A DNA stretch of 39,261 nucleotides. It comes from Chthoniobacterales bacterium. Its GTDB lineage: Bacteria > Verrucomicrobiota > Verrucomicrobiia > Chthoniobacterales > UBA10450. The stretch covers positions 1 to 39,261 of the forward strand of contig JACDHZ010000004.1 of NCBI GenBank assembly GCA_013820755.1. The letters are read 5' to 3'. The notes beneath the pieces were generated by a model. That model worked only from the letters and a program-made list of their open reading frames with translations, did no database searches and had not been told where the DNA came from. Within the stretch, counting starts at the first letter, position 1. Each line of letters begins with the position of its first letter. This document shows positions 10,239 through 19,703 of the stretch, piece after piece. The position numbers and the translations under genes were made by a program.

Positions 10239-11714
10239 TCACTTCGGCATGCGCAGCCGGAGATACGCGAGCAGATCGGTGCGCGTGATCAGGCCCAGGA
10301 ACTTTTCGCGGTCCATCACGATCGCGACGCGGCCGCGATCGAACACCGCTATCAGGTCCCGGACCGTTGCAGACGGGGAAAGCGTCTCGAGCTTATCCGT
10401 CATCGCGCTTAGGACCCGGTCGTTGAAATGCGCGGGATCGCTATGGACCTTCACCAGCAGGTCCGACTCGTCCAGGATCCCGAGCGCGCGACCATTCGCG
10501 TCCACCACCGGCACCTGCGAAACATCGGCGCCGCTCATTCGTTTAAACGCGGTCAGCAAGGTGTCGTCAGGCCCGACGGAAATCACTTCTCCGGCCTCGT
10601 GCCGATGCGAAATAAGGTCGCGAAGATCGCCCTGCGGCTGGCGTTGCACGAACCCCTGCTCGGCCATCCAGAAATCGTTGTACATCTTCGAGAGGTACTT
10701 GTTTCCCGTGTCGCAGATGAACGTCACTACGCGCTTCCGCCTCGTCTGTCGCCGGCAGTAACGAAGCGCCCCTGCGAGCAATGTGCCCGTCGAGGAGCCG
10801 CCGAGAATTCCCTCTTTGCGCAGTAACTCGCGCGCCACTCTGAAGCTTTCCACGTCGGGAATTGAGAACGCATCCGTGACATACGAGAGGTCAGCAATAT
10901 CGGGAATAAAATCCTCCCCGATCCCTTCGACGGCCCAGCTGCCGGCCTCTCCAATCTGCTTCGTCTTGACGAAATCAACGAGAATTGAGCCCTCCGGATC
11001 CGCCAGAATCATGTCTACTCCGCGCCGAGGCCGCACGCGCGCGAAGAAGCGGCTCAATCCGGTTATCGTGCCACCCGATCCGACACCGACGACGCAGGCG
11101 TCCACATCATGCCGCATCTGCTCCCAGATCTCTGGGCCGGTCGACCGTTCATGTGCCTCGGGATTTGCGGGATTGCCGAACTGATTGACGTAAAACGCCC
11201 CCGGAATTTCCTCCGCCAGCCGTGCTGCATAATCCTGGTAATACTCCGGGTGTCCCCGCGTGACGTCAGATCGAACGATGCGCACCTCCGCGCCTAACGC
11301 TCGCACGTGCGAGATTTTCTCCTGCGACATTTTGTCGGGGATAACAAGGATAATCCGGTAGCCTTTCGCACCGGCGATCAGCGCCAGGCCGAGGCCAGTG
11401 TTGCCAGCTGTCGCTTCGATAACGGTGCCACCAGGTATCAGCTTCCCGTCGCGTTCAGCAGCTTCGATCATCGCCAGAGCAACGCGGTCCTTGATGGAGC
11501 CGGTGGGATTTTGGTTCTCCAGCTTCACAAACAGCTGACAAGGACCTGTGTCCATGCGCGTGATCTGGATCAGAGGAGTATCGCCGATCAGCGAGAGAAT
11601 CTCTGGCGGCTTCCCGCGAGCCGCTTCCGCGGCAAGAATCTCCGTTGGGGCCATTCTTGGCGCGTCTGGTGTTTCAGCGATGTTACTCAATTGAGAGGGT
11701 AAAGTTTGGATCAA
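10239..11714 (-). CDS. Cystathionine beta-synthase with C-terminal CBS-domain pair
   Basis: GDTPLIQITRM...FVKLENQNPTGSIKDRVALAMIEAAERDG...EATAGNTGLGLALIA...GVGSGGTITG; C-terminal tandem CBS motifs. Confidence 0.93.
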   Translation of the reverse strand: MIQTLPSQLSNIAETPDAPRMAPTEILAAEAARGKPPEILSLIGDTPLIQITRMDTGPCQLFVKLENQNPTGSIKDRVALAMIEAAERDGKLIPGGTVIEATAGNTGLGLALIAGAKGYRIILVIPDKMSQEKISHVRALGAEVRIVRSDVTRGHPEYYQDYAARLAEEIPGAFYVNQFGNPANPEAHERSTGPEIWEQMRHDVDACVVGVGSGGTITGLSRFFARVRPRRGVDMILADPEGSILVDFVKTKQIGEAGSWAVEGIGEDFIPDIADLSYVTDAFSIPDVESFRVARELLRKEGILGGSSTGTLLAGALRYCRRQTRRKRVVTFICDTGNKYLSKMYNDFWMAEQGFVQRQPQGDLRDLISHRHEAGEVISVGPDDTLLTAFKRMSGADVSQVPVVDANGRALGILDESDLLVKVHSDPAHFNDRVLSAMTDKLETLSPSATVRDLIAVFDRGRVAIVMDREKFLGLITRTDLLAYLRLRMPK

Positions 11715-11819
11715 GGATCCGACTCGTCAGCCTAAAGGTAGTTGCAGCAAATGCTGCCGTCGAGCGTGCTGCCAATTACCGAGTTCGCAGCAATGCGTAC
11801 GCCGCAGGCTGCATTGGCG

Positions 11820-12309
11820 CTACCACTCAGAGTTACTGTCGGCCAGCAACTGCTGGAGAACGTCGAAGCGCACTTCGCCGTAGTTCAGCGCGTATCGCAA
11901 ATCGCCGCCCTTGTACACCCACGTGGTCGGGATCCAACTGACTGGCAGATCGAGGAATCGCTTAATCTTATCAGGGCCGCTTCTGGGACCCGCGTCAGCG
12001 AGCACGGACACGTTGTCCTGATCGATGATTTCATGCCTCTTCAGCATGTCCCTGCCGTCATCACCGGCATTCCAGATAGAGACGAACAGGAACTTCACGT
12101 CGGAATGGTCCTTCACCATTCGCGTCCAGCCGCCATTCTTCATCTCGCTCTGGCAGTTGCTGCACCACGGCGCCCAAAGATGCACCACCGTTAACCCCGG
12201 AGCTCTTACTACCTCGGCCACTTGCTGTTCCGCGGCGGATGGAGCGGCGAACGTCAGCCGATAGCCGGAACTCATCACAATTAAGAGCCCAACGATAAGA
12301 TTCTTCATC
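11820..12309 (-). CDS. Thioredoxin-fold secreted protein (TlpA-like)
   Basis: Likely start MKNLIVGLLIVMSSGYRLTFA (signal peptide), then VVHLWAPWCSNCQSEMKNG (CxxC) and IPTTWVYKGGDLRYALNGE-like C-terminus. The longer ORF to 12488 overlaps the rpsA upstream region. Confidence 0.8.
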
Positions 12310-12514
12310 GACCATTCTAAAGGACACGAACCGTGGGAACCGTCAACTCGCCACTGAGTGTGCGCATCGGAGCGGCGGCACGCGCAGCCAACCGTCCCAT
12401 AGTTGACCTGTCGTGCGAACATGTCTAATGTGGCTGCCTTTCTGCGGAAAGCACGGCGATTACCGCCCCTGCGCAGGAGACCGGCCACGCGCCACCAGGA
12501 GAAAAGTCACCTTT

Positions 12515-14194
12515 ATGCCCCAAATGCAGGAACTGCTCGCGAAATCGTATCGCGACTTCAAAGAAGGAAGCATCGTCAAAGGACATATCCTTGAAATCCG
12601 CCCGCGCGAAGTCCTGGTCGACATTGGCTACAAATCAGAAGGTGTCATTCCTGCGCACGAGTTTGACGATATCGACTCGATGGAAGTAGGCGACGAGGTC
12701 GAAGTTCTCCTGGAGCGACTCGAGAACGACGAGGGCATGGTTATTCTCTCAAAGGAGAAGGCTGCCTATCGCCAGAACTGGAACAAGATCGCGAGCGTTT
12801 TCGCGGGCGACGGCTTAATCAAAGGAAAAGTGAAATCGGTCGTCAAAGGCGGCCTGATGGTGAACATCGGCGTCGAAGCTTTCCTGCCGGCTTCGCAAAT
12901 CGATATTATTCCGCCGAAGGACCTGCAGCAGTTCGTCGGTAACACCTACGATTTCAAAATCGTTAAGATCAACGACGACCGGAAGAATGTTGTTCTGAGC
13001 CGCCGCGAACTCATCGAACAGGAGCGGAGCGAGAAACGCCAGAAATTCCTCGAAGGCGTGAAGGTCGGTGACACTGTCACGGGCGCGGTCAAGAATCTTA
13101 CGGATTTCGGTGCGTTCATCGATCTCGGCGGCATGGATGGCTTGCTGCACATCACGGATATGACTTGGGGGCGTCTGGGACACCCGAGCGAACTGCTCAA
13201 GGTTGGCCAGGAGCTTTCGGTTGTTGTCCTCGACATCAATAAAGAGAAAGAACGCGTCTCGTTAGGCCTCAAGCAGACGCAGAAGAATCCGTGGGATCAG
13301 ATCGAAGAGCGTTTTCCGGCCGGTCAGCGCGTCAAAGGCAAGATCACGAACCTGGTGCCTTACGGTGCCTTCGTGGAACTCGAAGACGGCGTCGAAGGTC
13401 TCATTCACGTCTCCGAGCTCTCGTGGACGAAGCGCATCATGCGTCCTTCCGACGTGCTCACGCAGGGCCAGGAAGTCGAAGCGGTGGTGCTTGGCGTCAA
13501 CAAAGAGGAGCAGAAGATCTCGTTAGGTCTCCGTCAGCTCGAAGCCAATCCATGGGACGAGATCGAGAAGAAGTTCACGATCGGCAGCCGAGTGAAGGGT
13601 CAGATCCGCAACATGACGGCCTATGGAGCCTTCGTGGAGCTCGAAGACGGCATCGACGGCATGATTCACGTATCGGATCTCAGCTGGACCCGCAAGATCA
13701 ATCACCCTTCCGAAGTGTTTAAGAAGAACGACGAAGTCGAAGCGGAAGTCATCGACATCGACAAGACTAACCAACGAATCAGCCTCGGCATTAAACAGCT
13801 CGCGGACGATCCCTGGAAGGAGATCGACCAGAAATACAAGATCGGCGATCTTGTCACGGGCAAAGTTACCAAGCTCGCGAGCTTCGGTGCGTTCGTGCAG
13901 TTGGCTGATGACATCGATGGGCTCGTCCACATCTCGCAGCTCAGCGAGGAGCACGTCACAAAGGTAAAAGACATCCTCAAGGTTGGTCAGGAAGTAGAAG
14001 CGCGCGTCATCAAAGTGGACAGGATCGAACGCCGCATTGGCCTCTCGATCAAAGCCGCGAACTACTCGGAAGAAGACCTCAAACGCGAATCTGAAGCGTT
14101 CGACAATCTCCGTCCCGGCGAAGACATGGTCGGCCTGGAGAAAGCGTTCGAAGCCGCGGAGGAAGACTACCGTCCCGGTCAAGGGAAGAAGTAG
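12515..14194 (+). CDS. rpsA: 30S ribosomal protein S1
   Basis: MPQMQELLAKSYRDFKEGSIVKGHILEIRPREVLVDIGYKSEGVIPAHEF; repeated S1 motifs (GAFVELEDGVEGLIHVSELSW etc.). Start chosen at 12515 rather than 12413. Confidence 0.97.
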   Translation: MPQMQELLAKSYRDFKEGSIVKGHILEIRPREVLVDIGYKSEGVIPAHEFDDIDSMEVGDEVEVLLERLENDEGMVILSKEKAAYRQNWNKIASVFAGDGLIKGKVKSVVKGGLMVNIGVEAFLPASQIDIIPPKDLQQFVGNTYDFKIVKINDDRKNVVLSRRELIEQERSEKRQKFLEGVKVGDTVTGAVKNLTDFGAFIDLGGMDGLLHITDMTWGRLGHPSELLKVGQELSVVVLDINKEKERVSLGLKQTQKNPWDQIEERFPAGQRVKGKITNLVPYGAFVELEDGVEGLIHVSELSWTKRIMRPSDVLTQGQEVEAVVLGVNKEEQKISLGLRQLEANPWDEIEKKFTIGSRVKGQIRNMTAYGAFVELEDGIDGMIHVSDLSWTRKINHPSEVFKKNDEVEAEVIDIDKTNQRISLGIKQLADDPWKEIDQKYKIGDLVTGKVTKLASFGAFVQLADDIDGLVHISQLSEEHVTKVKDILKVGQEVEARVIKVDRIERRIGLSIKAANYSEEDLKRESEAFDNLRPGEDMVGLEKAFEAAEEDYRPGQGKK

Positions 14195-14399
14195 GTCGAG
14201 CAGCCGGTGTGGTAGTCGCGCAGTGGTTCCGGATTCGATCGTTTGGCACTCGGATCTGCAGGAGTGCGGCGGGCGTTTACGAGGTGGCGTGGCTGAGGTC
14301 TTGGGCGGCGAATCATTGGTGACGCAGGGAAGGTTCTGGCCTTGCGACAAAATCGAGTTCTCGCTTGTCGAAAGCCCGCGCCATTTCAGTATTTTCCGT

Positions 14400-15594
14400 T
14401 GACCGCGCCGCAGCTCAAACAGATCGCCGATCGGTATCTTATTTTCGGCTGCGCCGCCTGTTGTGCCCTTGCCGACTTCGCCCTTGGACGGTGGACTTCG
14501 CCGGGAAATCGCGGCGGAGGAGACACGAACAAGCTGACCGAGCACTCAGCGTCTTCCAGCGTGGCGCAATGGAGATCGGAAGACAGCGCGCGCGCGAGTT
14601 TGCTTGACGTACGGGTAGATCAGGTATCGCACGTTCCGATTTCCGAGGGTTCGCGATTTGCTGAGCAACCGGGACGCCAGCGAGATAGCCGAACTAGCCC
14701 ATAAATTCGATGCACTTCCTCCGAATCCACAGACGCACTCCAATCTTCGCCCATTTTTCAAGGTCTGGGCGCAAAACGGATGAAACGGCTGCGTTCAAAA
14801 GCGCAAGGAGTTCAAAGATGTCCGATTAAGAGGAGTTGCAATGGAAACCATCGCCGACTCCGCCTCTCCAGACGGCGCCGGTCGGATCGCCAAGCTGCTT
14901 CGTCAGCTCCCGGAGAACGCGCTTCAGTCAGGCGTCCTCAGAAACTGGGGATGGATCGAAGGTCCTGTGGCTCTCGCATGGCTCGAAAGGCATCCGAACA
15001 CCGCTGATCCATCCGAATTTCGGGAGCTTTAGCTAGGCTGGGTCGAGAATGATCCCCCCGCCGCCTCCACCTATATTTTGAATCATCTCGACGACCCCCG
15101 AGTTCACCAGTCCGTTGACAACGCCGCGTTTGGCCTTTTCTTCGTCGACAAAAATCTGGCTTTGCGCTGGGCGGAAAAGCTTCCAGCGGACATCCGAGCG
15201 ACAGCCAACCTGGAAATAGCCAAGTACTACGCGGGCAGCGATCCGATGGCGGCAGCGGAGTGCAGTGTGCGAGTCCCAGCCGATGAGCGCAACCTCCCGC
15301 TCTCGGTCGTCTTAGAAAAACTGGTCAAATACAAGTCCCGACGCTGCTTTAACGTGGATAAATAGCAGTTCTGGTAATCTCCGAGACGAAGCGCTGGAAG
15401 TATTCTGCAGAACGGTATCCAGACCAACCCCTTTGAAAGCAATCGAGCTGGCCAACACGATCTCGGATCAATCGCGCCGTGAATCGACTCTGCAAACTAT
15501 TCTCGAGGAGTGGTTGCAAACATCTCCTGCTGAAGGCGCTGCGTGGATCTGTTCCAGTTTTTTTGCCTGCCAGGCAGAAAGTCGCGTTACTTAG
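14400..15594 (+). pseudogene. Degraded repeat protein (alpha-helical WL/WA..P repeat family)
   Basis: Related pieces in several frames: LLSNRDASEIAELAHKFDALPPNPQTHSNLRPFFKVWAQ; DETAAFKSA; EFKDVRLRGVAMETIADSASPDGAGRIAKLLRQLPENAL...ALAWLERHP; in-frame TAG at 15030..15032; LGWVENDPPAASTYIL...ALRWAEKLPADIRATANLEIAKYYAG; then shifted LKAIELANTISDQSRRESTLQTILEEWLQTSPAEGAAWI. Left boundary approximate. Confidence 0.65.
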
Positions 15595-15612
15595 CAAAAA
15601 AGCAGAATCGCC

Positions 15613-17001
15613 CTAAAATTCCGCACTCCCCGGCGTTCGCGCGAACGGGATCACATCGCGGATGTTCGAGACGCCAGTCACGAACATCAGCATCCGCTCG
15701 AAGCCGAGTCCAAACCCTGAGTGCGGCACTGTCCCGTAGCGGCGCAGATCGAGATACCACTTGTACTCCACGGGATCGAGGTTATGCCGGCGCATATTTG
15801 CCTCCAGCACATCCAGACGCTCTTCGCGCTGGCTGCCCCCGACGATCTCACCGATCCCGGGAACCAGCACGTCCATGGCGGTGACGGTTTTGCCGTCATC
15901 GTTGAGCCGCATGTAAAACGGCTTGATCTCCTTTGGGTAACCGAAAACCGTGACCGGACACTTGAAGTGCTTCTCGGTAAGCCAACGCTCGTGCTCGGAT
16001 TGCAGATTTGTCCCCTGTTCGACCGGGAACTCAAACTTCTCGCCGCTCTCCAACAGCAACTCGACCGCCTCGGTATAGCTGATGCGTTGAAACGGGCGAT
16101 CGAGCACGAACTCCAGCCGCGCTGTCAGCTCTTTGTCGACAAATTTCCCGAATAGCTCGATCTCGTCAGGGCAGTTCTCCCGGATGTCGCGAATGAGATA
16201 TTTCACCAACTCTTCCGCCGTATCCATGTTGCACGTGAGATCGCAGAACGCCATTTCCGGCTCGATCATCCAGAACTCGTTCGCATGCCTGGAGGTATTC
16301 GAGTTTTCCGCGCGGAATGTTGGACCGAAGGTATAGACATTCTTGAGCGCGCAAGCGAAGGCCTCGGCTTCGAGTTGGCCACTAACCGTCAGAAAAGTCG
16401 ACCGTGCGAAGAAGTCTTTTGCGTAGTCGATGTTGCCGTCGCCACCGCGTGGCGGATTGGTCGCGTCGATCGTCGTAATGCGAAACAGCTCCCCCGCCCC
16501 TTCGCAATCGCTGGCGGTAATGATCGGCGTATGGACATAAACAAAGTCGCGCTCCTGAAAGAACTGGTGGATCGCAAATGCGAGCCGGCTTCGCACCCGA
16601 AACACTGAGCCGAACAGATTTGAGCGCGGTCTGAGGTGCGCGATCTCTCGTAAAAATTCCGGCGTGTGCCCTTTCTTCTGCAGCGGATACGTGTCGTCAG
16701 ATGGCCCAATGATGGTCAGGTCGTCGGCGATGACTTCCCAGCTTTGTCCTTTTCCCTGCGACGGGATGAGCTTGCCACGGACGGCAATCGAGGCGCCAGT
16801 TGCAAGGCGCTGCACATCCGCGTAATTCGCGAGCCAATCGTTGGCGATCACCTGCAAATTGCGCAGTGACGAGCCGTCGTTCAGTTCGAGGAACGAGAAG
16901 GTTTTTGAGTCACGACGGGTCCGCACCCAGCCTTGGACGTAGATTGAATCGACCGCGGCAGTGCTCCGCAGCGCGTCTTTGACGGAAGTCGAACCAGTCA
17001 T
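15613..17001 (-). CDS. asnS: Asparaginyl-tRNA synthetase
   Basis: VQGWVRTRRDSKTFSFLELNDGSSLRNLQVI...FVYVHTPIITASDCEGAGELFRI...GPTFRAENSNTSRHANEFWMIEPEMAF...GFGLGFERMLMFVTGVSNIRDVIPFARTPG. Confidence 0.97.
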   Translation of the reverse strand: MTGSTSVKDALRSTAAVDSIYVQGWVRTRRDSKTFSFLELNDGSSLRNLQVIANDWLANYADVQRLATGASIAVRGKLIPSQGKGQSWEVIADDLTIIGPSDDTYPLQKKGHTPEFLREIAHLRPRSNLFGSVFRVRSRLAFAIHQFFQERDFVYVHTPIITASDCEGAGELFRITTIDATNPPRGGDGNIDYAKDFFARSTFLTVSGQLEAEAFACALKNVYTFGPTFRAENSNTSRHANEFWMIEPEMAFCDLTCNMDTAEELVKYLIRDIRENCPDEIELFGKFVDKELTARLEFVLDRPFQRISYTEAVELLLESGEKFEFPVEQGTNLQSEHERWLTEKHFKCPVTVFGYPKEIKPFYMRLNDDGKTVTAMDVLVPGIGEIVGGSQREERLDVLEANMRRHNLDPVEYKWYLDLRRYGTVPHSGFGLGFERMLMFVTGVSNIRDVIPFARTPGSAEF

Positions 17002-17077
17002 CGCGCAATGTGCCGGAGGGGGTCAACCAGACAAGCGAAAGCGCTCGTGCTCCGGCTTAGCTTTCGTCACCGCGACA

Positions 17078-19090
17078 CTACAGAAGACGTGACTGACCGT
17101 TCGCGTTGCCGGCGGACGGAATCGATTCGTTCAAAGACAAGTACGTGTAATCCTGCAATCCTCGCTCGTAATCTGACAGCAGCTTCATTGCGTCACTTGG
17201 CTTCAGGCGATCACTCTTTATCGCGGCATCGACCTGCAGTTTCACGAGCCGCATCAGCTCGATCTTGTCCCACTGCGTCAGCGCCAGCACCTGGCCGATT
17301 GTGCTGCCTTCGATGACTTCCTCGATGTACCAGCCCGATTCCTCATCCGGATCGAGGAACACGTGCACCTCCGTGACGCGACCGAACAGATTGTGCAGGT
17401 CGCCCATGATGTCCTGATACGCACCAACCATGAAGACACCGAGGTAATATGGCTCGCCCGGGACGATGCGGTGCAGCGGCAGCGTTTCACGAACGTCCTG
17501 CAAGTCGATGAACTTCGAAATCTTGCCATCTGAATCGCAGGTGATGTCGACCATCGTGCCGTTGCGATCTGGTGCAGTGTTCAGGCGGTGAATCGGCATG
17601 ATGGGGAACAACTGGCCAAGCGCCCAGTGATCCAGTAGCGACTGGAAAACCGAGAAATTGCAAATGTATTGATCGCCCAGAGAGGTCTCGAGTTCCTTCA
17701 CTTCTTCGGGGACGTAGCGGAGGCCGCGATGCATCGCGACGATCTGCTCCGCGAGCTGCCAATAGACGCTTTCGATCTTGGCCTTGCTGACGAGATCCAG
17801 CAGCCCCAGGGAGAACATCTGTTGGGACTCCTCTTTTATCTGCTGCGCGTCGTGTAGTGTTTCCCGGCGGTTGTTGCGCTTCAGTTTTTGCTGCACGTCC
17901 AGAATGTCGCGGACGAGTTTGTGATCCGCGTCGGCATTCATCACCTTGTCCGCAGACGCATTCTTTTCGATCGAACCGAACGCCTCCACCACAAGCACGG
18001 AATGGTGTGCAACGATCGCGCGACCCCCTTCGCTCACAATCCCGGGATGCGCGACGCCTTCCGAGTCGCAGACGTCCATGATGTTCCAAACGACGTCATT
18101 CGCGTACTCCTCCAGCGAGTAGTTCATCGAACTGTCGAAAGTCGTCCGTGATCCGTCATAATCGACAGCCAAGCCGCCGCCTACGTCGAGATAGCCGAGA
18201 TCGTGGCCGAGTTTCGAAAGCTTCGCGTAATAACGAGCCGCCTCACGCACGGCGCGCTTGATTGTGGAAATATCCGGCACCTGCGAACCGACGTGGAAAT
18301 GAACAAGTTTCAGGCAATGAGCCATTCCTTCGGACTTTAATAGCTCACTGGCGACAACCAGATTCGCGGTATCGAGTCCGAACTTCGCGTTCTCGCCGCC
18401 GCTCGTGGTCCATTTGCCCGCGCCTTTGCTATGCAGCCGCACGCGAATTCCAATGTGAGGTTCAACGCCCATCTCTTTGGCAATGCGCACCGTTTGCTGC
18501 AGCTCCTCGATTTTCTCGACAACGATGATGACCGACTTGCCGAGGCGGCGCCCGAGCATTGCTGAACGTATATAAGCGCCATCCTTGTAGCCGTTGCAGA
18601 TGATGAGGCTCTCGAGATCCTTGTGCATCGCGAGTGCGGCGATGAGCTCAGGTTTGCTGCCAGCTTCCAAACCGAAGTGGTATTGCTGGCCGGCGTCGAC
18701 GATCTCTTCGATGACTTCGCGTAGCTGGTTTACTTTGATGGGGAAGACGCCGCGAAACGCATTTCGATAACCGAATTCCGTGATGGCGCTATGAAAAGCG
18801 CGGTTCACCGACTCAACGCGGTGGCGCAGCAAATCCTGGAATCGGATTACGAGCGGGAAACCGAGGTTGCGCTCGCGAGCCTCATTCACCACCTCCAGGA
18901 TGTCGATCGATCCGCCGCCTTCGAGCAGCGGGCGCACCTCAGAGTTACCGGCAGCGTTTACCGTGAAGTAACCGCTACCCCAGGCGTCGACATTATAGGT
19001 GCCGATCGCGGCTTCCACATCCCATTCAGACTTCGGTTTTTCGATCACGGCGGCCAACGCAAGCGCATAATCAATCAGCCGCCCGAACAT
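17078..19090 (-). CDS. speA: Biosynthetic arginine decarboxylase
   Basis: MFGRLIDYALALAAVIEKPKSEWDVEAAIGTYNVDAWGSGYFTVNAAG...FPIKVNQLREVIEEIVDAG...FHVGSQVPDISTIKRAV...YLDVGGGLAVDYDG. Start at 19090 avoids overlap with the divergent nuclease gene. Confidence 0.95.
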   Translation of the reverse strand: MFGRLIDYALALAAVIEKPKSEWDVEAAIGTYNVDAWGSGYFTVNAAGNSEVRPLLEGGGSIDILEVVNEARERNLGFPLVIRFQDLLRHRVESVNRAFHSAITEFGYRNAFRGVFPIKVNQLREVIEEIVDAGQQYHFGLEAGSKPELIAALAMHKDLESLIICNGYKDGAYIRSAMLGRRLGKSVIIVVEKIEELQQTVRIAKEMGVEPHIGIRVRLHSKGAGKWTTSGGENAKFGLDTANLVVASELLKSEGMAHCLKLVHFHVGSQVPDISTIKRAVREAARYYAKLSKLGHDLGYLDVGGGLAVDYDGSRTTFDSSMNYSLEEYANDVVWNIMDVCDSEGVAHPGIVSEGGRAIVAHHSVLVVEAFGSIEKNASADKVMNADADHKLVRDILDVQQKLKRNNRRETLHDAQQIKEESQQMFSLGLLDLVSKAKIESVYWQLAEQIVAMHRGLRYVPEEVKELETSLGDQYICNFSVFQSLLDHWALGQLFPIMPIHRLNTAPDRNGTMVDITCDSDGKISKFIDLQDVRETLPLHRIVPGEPYYLGVFMVGAYQDIMGDLHNLFGRVTEVHVFLDPDEESGWYIEEVIEGSTIGQVLALTQWDKIELMRLVKLQVDAAIKSDRLKPSDAMKLLSDYERGLQDYTYLSLNESIPSAGNANGQSRLL

Positions 19091-19180
19091 GCAAGAGCGG
19101 CAGCCAAAATTATGCCGCGAGCGGCGCGACAACCGCGCGTCCTGCTTGTTTTTCGCAGGCCGGACGGCTACCGTCACGCG

Positions 19181-19675
19181 ATGAACAAAACCGTCATCGA
19201 GGTGCAGGTGCGAGCGGTTCTGCCGACGAGCGGCGGGTGCGCGGTCTTCCTCGGTAACAACGACAAAGTCTTCATCATCTACGTCGATCAAACCGTCGGC
19301 AGCGCGATCACGATGTTCATGCGCGACGTCTCAAAAGAGAGACCTCTGACGCATGATCTCATGGGGCACCTGATGACGGCGCTCGGCGCGCACGTCGAAC
19401 GGATTATCATCAACGATTTGAAGAACGCGACCTACTACGCGCGGATAATCATCCGAGCGGAAAACGAACTGCAGCAGACGAAAATTATCGAACTCGATGC
19501 GCGACCCAGTGATTGCATCGCGATGGCGACGCAGCAGAAGTCGCCCATCTACGTCAGCCAGGAAGTGTGGGATGAAGTGGACGATATGAGCGACGTCCTG
19601 CGGAAGATGGAAGAAGAAGGGCTGAAGCCCGATCCGGAGACTGAGTCGGAGTCTGAATCCGCTGAGGAAGACTAG
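19181..19675 (+). CDS. Bifunctional nuclease (BFN/DUF151) family protein
   Basis: MNKTVIEVQVRAVLPTSGGCAVFLGNNDKVFIIYVDQTVGSAITMFM...RPLTHDLMGHLMTALGAHVERIIINDLKNATYYARI...IELDARPSDCIAMA; acidic tail. Confidence 0.93.
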   Translation: MNKTVIEVQVRAVLPTSGGCAVFLGNNDKVFIIYVDQTVGSAITMFMRDVSKERPLTHDLMGHLMTALGAHVERIIINDLKNATYYARIIIRAENELQQTKIIELDARPSDCIAMATQQKSPIYVSQEVWDEVDDMSDVLRKMEEEGLKPDPETESESESAEED

Positions 19676-19703
19676 CGCGCCCACCGTTGGTGCCGGCGAC
19701 AGC

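Noticed and set aside
12815-14545. Long minus-strand ORFs (12815..13183, 12946..13272, 13523..14545) opposite rpsA
   Set aside because: Antisense shadows of the S1 repeats caused by codon bias; composition and lack of motifs do not support coding.
14580-14600. GCGCGCGCGCG alternating tract
   Set aside because: Short dinucleotide run expected in GC-rich DNA; no evidence of function.
18791-19180. N-terminal extension of ORF 18791..19675 (+) overlapping speA
   Set aside because: Antisense of conserved speA coding sequence; the BFN domain starts with MNKTVIEVQV at 19181.
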